Source of the DNA: an uncultured Pelagibacteraceae bacterium
Lineage (GTDB): Bacteria > Pseudomonadota > Alphaproteobacteria > Pelagibacterales > Pelagibacteraceae
Assembly: GCA_902523095.1 (NCBI GenBank)
Contig: CABYYE010000008.1
Span: forward strand, 1-34,425
Length of the DNA: 34,425 bases
Reading direction: 5' to 3'
Shown here: positions 1 through 9,893 of the stretch, in pieces
Numbering within the stretch: position 1 is the first letter of the stretch
Layout: each line of letters starts with the position of its first letter
Translations under genes and position numbers: made by a program
Notes under the pieces: generated by a model
Seen by the model: only the letters and a program-made list of their open reading frames with translations
Database searches by the model: none
What the model was told of the DNA's origin: nothing

Positions 1-432
1 CTTGGACCAGAACCTTTTGATAAGACTTATAATCTCTCTTATTTTAAAGGTTATATCAAAGGTAAAAATCAAATGATTAAAAATTTATTAATGGATCAAA
101 AATTTGTTTCTGGACTGGGTAATATATACGCAAATGAAATTTTGTATTTAAGTAAAATAAAACCTCAAAAAAGAATTAAAAAATTAAAAGAAGCAGAGAT
201 AAAAAAAATTATTAAGTTTACAAAAAAAGTTCTTAAAAAAGCTATTATTCTTGGAGGATCATCAATAAAAAATTTTGCTAATAGCCAAGGAAAAAAAGGA
301 ACTTTTCAGAGTAATTTTAAAGTTTATGGCAGAAAAGGTTATAAATGTTATAGTTCTTATTGTTCAGGAGTAGTAAAAAAAATAGTGCTTGGTAATAGAT
401 CCAGTTTTTTTTGTCCTATTTGTCAAAAATAA
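1..432 (+). CDS. mutM: Formamidopyrimidine-DNA glycosylase, C-terminal part (5' end outside window)
   Basis: Base-excision repair glycosylase/AP lyase that removes 8-oxoguanine and formamidopyrimidines. The frame is open from base 1, reading L-G-P-E-P-F before the first internal Met at 73, so this is a truncated view of a longer gene and not a 119-residue protein. The conserved helix-two-turn-helix segment (IKNLLMDQ...GLGNIYANEIL) is intact, followed by VYGRKGYKC. The C-terminal zinc finger ends in CPICQK, but its first cysteine pair is spaced C-x4-C (KCYSSYCSG) where the common form is C-x2-C. The catalytic N-terminal Pro-Glu lies outside the window. rpsT follows after 41 bases. Family assignment is firm. 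Confidence 0.93.
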   Translation, partial: LGPEPFDKTYNLSYFKGYIKGKNQMIKNLLMDQKFVSGLGNIYANEILYLSKIKPQKRIKKLKEAEIKKIIKFTKKVLKKAIILGGSSIKNFANSQGKKGTFQSNFKVYGRKGYKCYSSYCSGVVKKIVLGNRSSFFCPICQK

Positions 433-437
433 TAAAG

Positions 438-466
438 TTGACCCCAATATTACTGGGATATATACA
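438..466 (+). promoter_or_regulatory. Candidate sigma70-type promoter for rpsT
   Basis: TTGACC at 438-443 and TATACA at 461-466 are separated by exactly 17 bases. The predicted start point, about seven bases past the -10, falls at 472-474, on or just before the rpsT ATG at 474. A short CCCA/TGGG dyad (443-446 with 454-457) sits in the spacer. The motif is seen in the sequence; its function and start point are inferred. Confidence 0.45.
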
Positions 467-473
467 GTTTTGA

Positions 474-728
474 ATGCCTAATACAAAATCTGCAATTAGA
501 AGAGTCAGACGGGTGAAGAAACAAACCCAAGTTAACAGAATAAGAAAAAGCAAGTATAAGAAAGCGGTGAAAGACATGGAAACATTACTTAAATCTAAAA
601 ATTTAAGTAAGGCCAAGGAGCAATTTTCTAAATTTCAATCAATTCTAATGCAGGTTGCTAAATCTGGAACAATAAGCAAAAGAATGGCTGCAAGAAAAAT
701 TTCCAGAGTTTCAAAAAAAATTAAATAA
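474..728 (+). CDS. rpsT: 30S ribosomal protein S20
   Basis: Primary 16S rRNA-binding protein of the small subunit. At 84 residues it has the normal length. It is very basic and has the typical S20 layout: an N-terminus of the MxNTxSAxxR kind, long amphipathic helices rich in Lys/Arg, and the SKRMAARKISR segment near the end. The ATG at 474 gives the family's usual N-terminus, so the start is well supported. No Shine-Dalgarno sequence precedes it, and a promoter-like element ends only eight bases upstream, so the mRNA may be leaderless. Two AT-rich hairpins follow the stop. Confidence 0.97.
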   Translation: MPNTKSAIRRVRRVKKQTQVNRIRKSKYKKAVKDMETLLKSKNLSKAKEQFSKFQSILMQVAKSGTISKRMAARKISRVSKKIK

Positions 729-731
729 ATT

Positions 732-783
732 TAACAATTCTTAGTTGTTATGATCAAAAAAAAACTACATTTAGTTTTTTGAT
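732..783 (+). terminator. Tandem AT-rich hairpins after rpsT
   Basis: Hairpin one pairs TAACAA (732-737) with TTGTTA (745-750). Hairpin two pairs ATCAAAAA...ACT (753-766) with AGTTTTTTGAT (773-783) around an ACATTT loop, with unequal A and T runs. A T-rich stretch follows near 793-800. The stems have little GC, so efficiency as intrinsic terminators is uncertain. Placement directly after the stop codon supports the call. Confidence 0.4.
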
Positions 784-940
784 ATCTTCATATTTTTTCT
801 TTCAAAAGTTGTAAGATCTTTTTATTCTATCGTTACGTTAGTGCTACAACCTAGTTAAGTTTTTTTTTAATTACAACCTGTAACTAGTTGCAAATGATTT
901 CTAAAAAGAGTTTAAAGGAATTTCTTAAAGAATTAATTAC
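784..940 (+). promoter_or_regulatory. dnaA upstream region; possible but unproven origin region
   Basis: This is the remainder of the window's longest gap. It is AT-rich. It contains TACAACCT twice (845-852 and 872-879), the perfect 8-base palindrome AACTAGTT (882-889) and a T9 run. I found no good match to the DnaA box TTATCCACA on either strand and no convincing -35/-10 pair. The position before dnaA is compatible with a dnaA promoter, and less surely with a replication origin. Nothing here proves either. Confidence 0.3.
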
Positions 941-2332
941 ATGGATAAAAATAATATTAAAAAACAAAATGTTTATATTTCTGAGGAAGAAAAAACATTA
1001 AATTGGGAAGAGATTCAAAGTTCATTTAAAAAAACATTTGGGTCGGAAATCTATTCTAGCTGGTTACAAAAAATTTCATTAGTGAAGGAATATAATGATT
1101 ATTTAATACTTGGAGTACCAACAAGATTTTTTAGAGATTGGATAGTATCAAGATATCTTGATAAAATATTAGAATTAGTAAAAAGTTTCAAACTAAGTTT
1201 AAATCGCATTGAATTTAAAATAGTAGATGATAATCAAAATAATCCTGATTTAATAAAAATTGATGAAATCAATAAAGTAACCGAAATTAAAGACTCTATT
1301 TTAAATTATAACAGACTTAACAATAACCTCAGCTTTAATAATTTTATAAAAGGAAAAAGTAATGATATTGCTCTATCTTATTCAAAAAAAGTTTGTGAAC
1401 ATCTATCTAGATACAATCCTTTATATGTTTGTGGAGGCGTAGGATTAGGTAAAACACATTTGTTAAATGCAATAGGTCTAGAGCTCCAAAATGAAAATAA
1501 TGTGATGTTTATTTCAGCAGAGCGTTTTATGTATCATTTTATTAAATCCATTAAGAAGAATGATATGGTAAATTTTAAGGATTTTTTCAGAAAATCCTCT
1601 GTATTTATTATCGATGATATACAATTTATAAGAGGAAAAGAGAGTTTACAGGAAGAATTTTTTCACACATTTAATAGTCTAATGGATAAAGGTTCTCAAA
1701 TTATCATATCAGCAGATAGAAATCCTATGAAATTGGATAGAGTGCAAGAAAGAATTAAATCAAGGCTAGCTGGAGGTCTAGTAGTTGATATAGAAACTCC
1801 CGATTTAGAGTTGAAAATTAATATTATAAAGAAAAAGATTATTGAAATACAAAATCAATTTAAAGAAAATATAGATCTAAGCGATGAAGTTATAAATTAT
1901 ATAGCAAATGAAAGTAAGACAAACATTAGAGAACTCATAGGAGTATTAAACAGAGTCATTGCATTTAGTAGAGTGCATAATAAAAATTTGAGTGTAAATG
2001 ATTGTAAGAATATTTTAAAAGATGTTTTTAGTCAAATAAAGGTAATAACAGTTGATAAGATACAAAACGTAGTATCCAATTATTTTAATATACCGTTGAG
2101 TGACATGTTATCTCAAAGACGTTCACGTCCATTAGCTAGACCAAGACAACTTGCTATGTATTTAGCAAAAAAAATGACCACAAGATCTTTGCCAGAAATA
2201 GGAAGACGATTTGCAAATAGAGATCACACAACGGTTATACATGCTGTTAAAACTATTACAAGATTATCTGAACAAGATGATGAAATGAAAAAAAATATAA
2301 ACCAAATTAAGAGTCTTTTGCTCGATCAGTAG
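941..2332 (+). CDS. dnaA: Chromosomal replication initiator protein DnaA
   Basis: AAA+ ATPase that binds origin DNA and opens the duplex for helicase loading. Domain I lies at about residues 18-95 (WEEIQSSFKKTFG...WLQKI). A short linker follows. The ATPase core has Walker A GGVGLGKT at 165-172 and Walker B FIIDDIQF at 222-229. The C-terminal DNA-binding domain carries the DnaA signature around RDHTTVIHAV, plus LSQRRSRPLARPRQLAMYLAKK. At 463 residues it is a normal length. The gene ends five bases before dnaN, so the two are probably co-transcribed. No strong ribosome binding site is visible before the ATG. Assignment is certain. Confidence 0.98.
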   Translation: MDKNNIKKQNVYISEEEKTLNWEEIQSSFKKTFGSEIYSSWLQKISLVKEYNDYLILGVPTRFFRDWIVSRYLDKILELVKSFKLSLNRIEFKIVDDNQNNPDLIKIDEINKVTEIKDSILNYNRLNNNLSFNNFIKGKSNDIALSYSKKVCEHLSRYNPLYVCGGVGLGKTHLLNAIGLELQNENNVMFISAERFMYHFIKSIKKNDMVNFKDFFRKSSVFIIDDIQFIRGKESLQEEFFHTFNSLMDKGSQIIISADRNPMKLDRVQERIKSRLAGGLVVDIETPDLELKINIIKKKIIEIQNQFKENIDLSDEVINYIANESKTNIRELIGVLNRVIAFSRVHNKNLSVNDCKNILKDVFSQIKVITVDKIQNVVSNYFNIPLSDMLSQRRSRPLARPRQLAMYLAKKMTTRSLPEIGRRFANRDHTTVIHAVKTITRLSEQDDEMKKNINQIKSLLLDQ

Positions 2333-2337
2333 TAATA

Positions 2338-3453
2338 ATGCAATTTGTTGTTAAGAGAGACATTCTATTAAAATCATTGAACTTTGTACAAGGTATAGTC
2401 GAGAAAAAAAATACATTACCTATACTTTCAAATGTTCTATTACAATTAAGTAATAATAAGCTTGCAATTGTAGCTACTGATTTAGATATTGTATTTTATG
2501 ACGAAATTTCAGATGTAAAGATCTTAAAAGAGGGTAGTACAACAACTTCTGCTTCAATCTTATATGATATTCTTAGAAAAATTTCATCTAACTCAGAATT
2601 AAATTTTGATCTTAAGTCAGAAAATAAATTAAGTTTAAAAAGCGATAATTCAGATTTTAATTTACTTTGCTTGCCACCAGACAATTTTCCTACATTCTCT
2701 GATGAATTCGAAAATTCAGAAATATCTCTTGATAAAAATAGATTTTTAAAACTATTAAATAAAACAAAGATTTCTATATCAAGTGATGATACTAGACATT
2801 ATTTAAACGGAATTTTTTTACATCCAACAGAATCGCATGGAAGGAGTTTTTTAACAGGTGTAGCTACTGATAGTCATAGACTTTCCTCAAGTAGCCTTGA
2901 AATAGAAAATAACAATAATTTTGTTTCTTTAATACTACCTAGAAAAACTGTTTTTCAACTTTGCTCAATATTAGCTGATGTTAATGAAAAACTCATTATT
3001 CATACAAGTGAAAATAAGATTAAATTTACAATTGGACAAATTAAATTAATTTCAAAAGTAATTGATGGAAAATTTCCAGATTATAGAAAAGTTGTACCTA
3101 CTGATAATAAAAAGTCATTAATTGTTTCTTCGAAAGAATTTATTAATTCAATTGAACGAGTTGCGAGTGTGTCAATAGATAGAAAAGAAGGAGTAAAACT
3201 TGCAATTAACAAAGAAAAAGTTCAACTTTCTGTTAATAGCGCTAATTCAGGTGAAGGAAATGAGATTATAAAGGCAAACTTTAACGCTGATAATCTTGTA
3301 ATAAGCTTTAATTCAAAATATCTCATAGATATTGCGTCAGAAGTTGAAAACAAAGATTTAAAAATGAACTTTAAAGACTCTGTTTCACCTGTTTTAATCG
3401 AGGATGCTTCTGATAAAAACAGTTTTTATGTGATAATGCCTATGAAAATCTAA
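2338..3453 (+). CDS. dnaN: DNA polymerase III beta subunit (sliding clamp)
   Basis: Ring-shaped processivity clamp that tethers polymerase III and recruits other replication and repair enzymes. The 371-residue length fits three clamp domains. Recognisable parts are the N-terminal MQFVVKRDILLKSL, KNTLPILSN, the central TDSHRLS motif, and the C-terminal SPVLIED...YVIMPMKI, whose final PM.. tail is diagnostic. It starts five bases after the dnaA stop without its own clear Shine-Dalgarno, suggesting translational coupling. A hairpin overlaps its stop codon. In most bacteria recF follows here; in this window it does not. Confidence 0.98.
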   Translation: MQFVVKRDILLKSLNFVQGIVEKKNTLPILSNVLLQLSNNKLAIVATDLDIVFYDEISDVKILKEGSTTTSASILYDILRKISSNSELNFDLKSENKLSLKSDNSDFNLLCLPPDNFPTFSDEFENSEISLDKNRFLKLLNKTKISISSDDTRHYLNGIFLHPTESHGRSFLTGVATDSHRLSSSSLEIENNNNFVSLILPRKTVFQLCSILADVNEKLIIHTSENKIKFTIGQIKLISKVIDGKFPDYRKVVPTDNKKSLIVSSKEFINSIERVASVSIDRKEGVKLAINKEKVQLSVNSANSGEGNEIIKANFNADNLVISFNSKYLIDIASEVENKDLKMNFKDSVSPVLIEDASDKNSFYVIMPMKI

Positions 3454-3481
3454 ATTTAGGTAAATTTACATTTTTTTTTTT
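3451..3481 (+). terminator. Rho-independent-type terminator of dnaA-dnaN
   Basis: TAAATTT (3451-3457) pairs with AAATTTA (3462-3468) around an AGGT loop. It is followed by CA and an unbroken run of eleven T (3471-3481). The stem begins on the dnaN stop codon itself. The stem is pure AT, so it is weak by standard rules, but the long T run right after it is typical of an intrinsic terminator. Confidence 0.55.
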
Positions 3482-5649
<2,168 letters not shown>

Positions 5650-5654
5650 TTTAA

Positions 5655-6935
5655 ATGAATTTTTCCTCTCTATTCAGGCTGGGAGAAAACCTTAATTTAG
5701 ATAGAAAAACTCTAGTCTATTTAAGATGGATCGCAATCATTGGACAATTTTCAGCAATAACCTTAGTTTATTTTTATCTAAAATTAGAATTTTTATTTTT
5801 ACATGCTTATCTTATAATATTAATAGGTATTTTTACAAATCTGTATCTACAATTTTATATTAGGTCAATTTTAATAAAAGATTTAAAAGCAAGTATATTT
5901 TTAATCTATGATTTAGCTCAATTGGCTGCCCTATTATATTTAACTGGGGGTATTTCAAATCCATTCTCAATACTTATAATTATTCCAGCTATAGTTTCAT
6001 CAACTTTCTTAAGTATGGGAACAACGATCATCTTAGGAATTTTAACTATTACATTATTATTTAGTCTTACATTTTTTCATTATCCTTTACCTGGAATACA
6101 TGAACATTCTGAAACTTTTCCAAAATTATATTTAACTGGATACATCATAGCAATAATTATAGGCTTAATATTTTTATGCTATTTTGGAATTAGATTTTCT
6201 GGGGAAAGCAAAAGAAGAACTGATGCAATCAATAAAGTTCAACAAGTTTTAGCAAAAGAATATGAACTTGAGTCTCTTGGAGGACAAGCAGCAGCAGCAG
6301 CTCACTCACTGGGCACCCCACTAGCCACAATTAATGTTGTTGCTTCAGAACTTAAAAAAGAATTAGAAAATAATAAAGAATTATCAAAAGATGTTGATTT
6401 GTTAATTGCCCAAACTAAACGGTGTGGTGAAATATTAAAACAAATTTCTAAAAAACAAATTAAAGATGATGAATTTTTTAAGAAAACAAAATTAGAGGAT
6501 TTATTAGATGAAATAATTGAGTCATTTAAAGAAATTAGCTCTAAAAAAATTTATTTAGACTCATCAAATGATAAAAATAAACTCTTAATTTCACGATCAC
6601 CAGAAATTATTTATGGCTTAAGAAATTTTATAGGTAATGCAGTAAAATTTTCGAAAGCAAACGTTAAAATAGAATTAATTAGTAACAAAAACATCATCGA
6701 AATTATTATACAGGATGATGGACCTGGTTTTCCAGATGATATCATTGAGATTCTTGGAGAACCCTATATTAAATCTAAGTCTTCACTAGTAAATCAAAAT
6801 GCAGGAACAGGTTTAGGAACTTTTTTAGGAAAAACGCTCTTAGAAAGAAGCGGGGCAAAATTATTTTTTACAAATATTAAAAATAAAGGAGCGAGCGTAA
6901 AAATTTTAATTGAAAATAAATACTTATCTAAATAG
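5655..6935 (+). CDS. regB: Redox sensor histidine kinase RegB/PrrB/ActS
   Basis: Membrane sensor kinase that reads redox or quinone state and phosphorylates RegA. Residues about 20-180 form several membrane segments. The quinone-site motif GGISNPF is at 98-104. The H-box GGQAAAAAHSLGTPLATI has the phosphoacceptor His at 217, and this alanine-rich form is specific to RegB-type kinases. The redox-box cysteine is kept as Cys257 in QTKRCGEIL. The ATPase has the N-box (LRNFIGNA), DDGPGFP (354-360) and GTGLG (384-388). It lies five bases after gyrB and overlaps the convergent aguA by eight bases. Its partner regA lies at 11220-11801, on the other side of the polyamine operon, not adjacent as in many relatives. 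Confidence 0.93.
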   Translation: MNFSSLFRLGENLNLDRKTLVYLRWIAIIGQFSAITLVYFYLKLEFLFLHAYLIILIGIFTNLYLQFYIRSILIKDLKASIFLIYDLAQLAALLYLTGGISNPFSILIIIPAIVSSTFLSMGTTIILGILTITLLFSLTFFHYPLPGIHEHSETFPKLYLTGYIIAIIIGLIFLCYFGIRFSGESKRRTDAINKVQQVLAKEYELESLGGQAAAAAHSLGTPLATINVVASELKKELENNKELSKDVDLLIAQTKRCGEILKQISKKQIKDDEFFKKTKLEDLLDEIIESFKEISSKKIYLDSSNDKNKLLISRSPEIIYGLRNFIGNAVKFSKANVKIELISNKNIIEIIIQDDGPGFPDDIIEILGEPYIKSKSSLVNQNAGTGLGTFLGKTLLERSGAKLFFTNIKNKGASVKILIENKYLSK

Positions 6936-7974
6936 GTTCCTGTTGCGTCATGCAATGAATCGCCCCAAATCCCCATATTAACAGAGAACAATCAATTGGA
7001 ATAATTTTTCGATTTTTAAAGTGTTTTTTAAAAATTTTAATGATTTTTTTATCTTTTTTATCACTAAATACTGGCACCAAAACTATTCGGTTCGCAATAT
7101 AAAAGTTAAGATAAGAAGCAGGAACTCTTACGCCATCAATATATTTTGCATCAGGCATAGGTATCTTTATTATCTTGAATTCTTTTTTTTTATTAAATTT
7201 TTGTATTATTTGATAGTTCTCTCTTAATTTTTTGTAATTTACATCATTTTTATTGTTCTCATATGCGATAAAAATTTTTTTTCTAGTTACAAACCTAGCT
7301 ATGTCATCAATATGTCCGTGAGTATCATCGCCAACTATTCCTTTATTAAGCCATAAAACTTTTCTAATTCCTAAAAATTTTTTGAATATTTCTTCATAGT
7401 CTCTCCTTTTAAAGCCAATATTTCTCTCTTGTATCTTGCTTTGCAAACATTCACGAGTAGTTAAAAGAACTCCTTTTCCATTAACATCTATTGATCCACC
7501 CTCTAAGATAATTCTTCTATTTTTAAATTTTGGTCTGACTGAATCTAAATTAATAAATTTTTTAATTTTAGTACCTATTTTATTATCGTGATTAAAATTC
7601 TTGTATTTTGCCCAAGAATTAAAACCCCAATCTATTAAAACTTTTTGATTTAACTTATTCTTTACAAAAATAGGAAAGGAGTCTCTTAACCACGCTCTAT
7701 TTGTTTTACATATTGTATAATTTATATTTTTATTATTAGCTAAGTAAGTTTTTAATACTAAATAAATTTTTTTTTTAAGATTTTTATTTTCAATAAGAAT
7801 ATTTACCTTCTGAGATTTAGAAATTTTTGCGATAATTTGAGCAAAAATATCAGGAATTAATTTAAATTTATTTGGCCAGTCTTCTTTATTGTGTGGCCAG
7901 GCTACCCAAGTAGATTTTTGTTTTTCCCATTCTGCTGGCATCCTGTATCCAACATCTTTAAATTTGTTAAGCAT
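6928..7974 (-). CDS. aguA: Agmatine deiminase
   Basis: Hydrolyses agmatine to N-carbamoylputrescine and ammonia. The 348-residue protein is a guanidino-group-modifying (PAD_porph) enzyme. It opens with MPAEWEKQKSTWVAWPHN, then has EGGSIDVNGKG, the catalytic GDDTHGHIDD segment (residues 215-224) and the C-terminal nucleophile Cys341 in GAIHCMTQQ. An alternative start at the internal Met of RMPAEW would trim 11 residues. It is the last gene of the odc-dhs-aguB-aguA operon and overlaps aguB by eight bases. Its 3' end overlaps regB. Agmatine must come from an arginine decarboxylase or uptake; no dedicated one is visible here. Confidence 0.92.
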   Translation of the reverse strand: MLNKFKDVGYRMPAEWEKQKSTWVAWPHNKEDWPNKFKLIPDIFAQIIAKISKSQKVNILIENKNLKKKIYLVLKTYLANNKNINYTICKTNRAWLRDSFPIFVKNKLNQKVLIDWGFNSWAKYKNFNHDNKIGTKIKKFINLDSVRPKFKNRRIILEGGSIDVNGKGVLLTTRECLQSKIQERNIGFKRRDYEEIFKKFLGIRKVLWLNKGIVGDDTHGHIDDIARFVTRKKIFIAYENNKNDVNYKKLRENYQIIQKFNKKKEFKIIKIPMPDAKYIDGVRVPASYLNFYIANRIVLVPVFSDKKDKKIIKIFKKHFKNRKIIPIDCSLLIWGFGAIHCMTQQEPI

Positions 7975-8842
7975 CTATTGGATTTTTTAGTATATCTTTG
8001 TAATATTCTATTCTTCTATCTCTAAAAAAAGGCCAATGTCTTCTTACTGTTTCTATTTTTTTATAATCTATATCACAAATAAGTATTTGCTCAGTAAATT
8101 TTGCCTTTTTTATAATATTTCCACTTGGATCAAATATTACGCTGTTACCCCAAAATTCTAATTTTTTTGAGCCTTGTTTTTCTATCCCCGTTCTATTAAT
8201 TGCTGCAACAAAAACACCATTTGCAATAGCATGTGCTCTTTGTATTGATAACCAAGAATTTAATTGACTTTTTCCAAACTTCTTTTTTTCTTTTGGATGC
8301 CAACCTATTGCAGTTGGATAAAAAATTATTTCTGCCCCTTTCATAGCAGTAAGTCTCGCTGCTTCTGGAAACCACTGATCCCAGCAAATTAAAGTCCCTA
8401 AATTACCTTTTGATGTTTTAAAAGATCTAAAACCAAGGTCTCCTGGTGTAAAATAAAATTTTTCATAATATTGAGGATCATCCGGTATATGCATTTTTCT
8501 GTATTTCCCTTTAATTTTCCCTTTCTCGTCAATTATTACGCAAGTGTTATGGTAGATACCTGAAGTTCTTTTTTCAAATAGTGGTAAAAGTAAAATTATT
8601 TTAAGTTTTTTAGCTAGATGAGAAAAGATATCGGTCGTCGGACCCGGAATTTTTTCTGCTAAGTTAAAATTAGAATGCTTTTCAGTTTGACAAAAATAAT
8701 TTGTTAAGAATAATTCAGGCAAACAGATAATATCTGCTCCTTTTTTTTTTGCTTTATAAATTTTTGAAACAGCATTTTTAATATTTTTCTTTTTTTCAGA
8801 TAACATCTTCATCTGTATTAAAGCTAATCTAATCTTACTCAT
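7967..8842 (-). CDS. aguB: N-carbamoylputrescine amidase
   Basis: Nitrilase-superfamily amidohydrolase converting N-carbamoylputrescine to putrescine, CO2 and ammonia. The Glu-Lys-Cys triad is visible: Glu43 (CLPELF), Lys116 (YRKMHIPDD) and Cys153 (LICWDQWFPEAAR). The start is set at 8842 (MSKIRLALIQ), giving 291 residues, the family length. The frame stays open upstream to a TTG at 8920, but that extension overlaps the preceding gene and adds 26 residues unlike the family. The chosen start is four bases past the upstream stop. Adjacent aguA makes its substrate, so the two reactions are consecutive. Confidence 0.92.
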   Translation of the reverse strand: MSKIRLALIQMKMLSEKKKNIKNAVSKIYKAKKKGADIICLPELFLTNYFCQTEKHSNFNLAEKIPGPTTDIFSHLAKKLKIILLLPLFEKRTSGIYHNTCVIIDEKGKIKGKYRKMHIPDDPQYYEKFYFTPGDLGFRSFKTSKGNLGTLICWDQWFPEAARLTAMKGAEIIFYPTAIGWHPKEKKKFGKSQLNSWLSIQRAHAIANGVFVAAINRTGIEKQGSKKLEFWGNSVIFDPSGNIIKKAKFTEQILICDIDYKKIETVRRHWPFFRDRRIEYYKDILKNPIDA

Positions 8843-8846
8843 AATA

Positions 8847-9893
8847 TTATTTGAAGATTTTTTGAAAATTTCTTTTTTCTCTATTTTTCCAATTTTTTCT
8901 ATGATATGCATCACTAGCAATTAAAGGAAGAACACTTGTAGCTTCAGCAAAAACCATTTGCTCCTTTGCAATATCTACTTTGCCCCATGAACTGGCTTCC
9001 TTAAGAGTTGAACTACTGCAAGCGCCATCTCTCGTATCTGCCACAGTAATTTGTATAGCATATTTATGCATATCGACTTTCTTACCTAAAAGGTCTGCAC
9101 ACACAACTGTATCCTGAATAAAATTTTTAGGAACTCCTCCACCTATCATTATTAACCCTGATTGTTTAGATTTAATCTTGATTTCAGTTAATTCCCTCAT
9201 TTCCCTAATAGAGTCGATTGTAATATGTTTTTTTGGATTTTGTTCCTGATGCATAACTAATCCAAAACCTGCAGAACTATCCGTAAATGCTGGACAAAAA
9301 ATAGGAACATTATTTTCATAGGCAGTTTCTATTAGAGACCCCTTTTTTTTTGCATTATCTTTCAGAAATTTACCTAATTCTTTAATAAACTCTCTTGAAG
9401 TGTAAGCCTTAGGATCTAATGAGTTAGCAATATCACAAATAGTCTGATCACAGTCTTGAAGCTCTTCTTCATCAATATATGTGTCATAAATTCTATCAAT
9501 ATAGTTCTTTCTAAGCTCTGTATCGTCTTGAAATTGAGATCCTTGATAATGTTTGAACCCCAATGCCTCAAAGAAATCCATGTCTATTATAGAGGCTCCT
9601 GTAGCCACTATAGCATCAACCATATTATATTTAACTAAATCAGAATATAGTTTCATACAACCACCAGCTGAAGTTGAGCCAGCAAGAGTTAAAAAAATAG
9701 AACAGTTCTTATCCGATATCATTTCATTATAAATTTTTGCTGCTTTTGCGGTGTCTCTAGAAGTAAACGACATTTTGCTCATACCTTCAATTATCTTTCG
9801 AGCGTCAAAAGAAGTAATATCAATATGTTCTACAGGATTATTTAAAAATGATTTTTTATTATGTCCGATGTTAGGACCATTTTTTTTTGTCAT
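8847..9893 (-). CDS. Deoxyhypusine synthase-like protein (probable homospermidine synthase)
   Basis: The 348-residue protein is a clear member of the deoxyhypusine synthase fold: AGSTSAGG (residues 71-78) and VATGASIIDMDF for NAD binding, TDSSAGFGL, GGGVPKNF (251-258), and the catalytic-lysine region SSWGKVD with Lys305 aligning to the human active-site lysine of the WGK motif. Bacteria have no eIF5A to modify. Characterised bacterial homologues have been assigned to polyamine synthesis, notably homospermidine formation, which is the favoured role here. It overlaps odc by one base (TAATG), so putrescine from odc or AguB is the likely butylamine donor or acceptor. The exact product is not determined by sequence. 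Confidence 0.88.
   Translation of the reverse strand: MTKKNGPNIGHNKKSFLNNPVEHIDITSFDARKIIEGMSKMSFTSRDTAKAAKIYNEMISDKNCSIFLTLAGSTSAGGCMKLYSDLVKYNMVDAIVATGASIIDMDFFEALGFKHYQGSQFQDDTELRKNYIDRIYDTYIDEEELQDCDQTICDIANSLDPKAYTSREFIKELGKFLKDNAKKKGSLIETAYENNVPIFCPAFTDSSAGFGLVMHQEQNPKKHITIDSIREMRELTEIKIKSKQSGLIMIGGGVPKNFIQDTVVCADLLGKKVDMHKYAIQITVADTRDGACSSSTLKEASSWGKVDIAKEQMVFAEATSVLPLIASDAYHRKNWKNREKRNFQKIFK

Noticed and set aside
855-870. CtrA binding site (TTAA-N7-TTAA) before dnaA
   Set aside because: Two TTAA units occur but with eight bases between them, one of many TTAA pairs in AT-rich DNA. No TTAAC extension is seen.
729-940. Replication origin with DnaA boxes
   Set aside because: No sequence close to TTATCCACA or its complement was found. 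AT richness and dnaA position alone do not establish an origin.
8843-8920. N-terminal extension of aguB to a TTG start
   Set aside because: It would overlap the upstream gene by 74 bases and add 26 residues not expected in nitrilase-family amidases. MSKIRLALIQ is the natural start.
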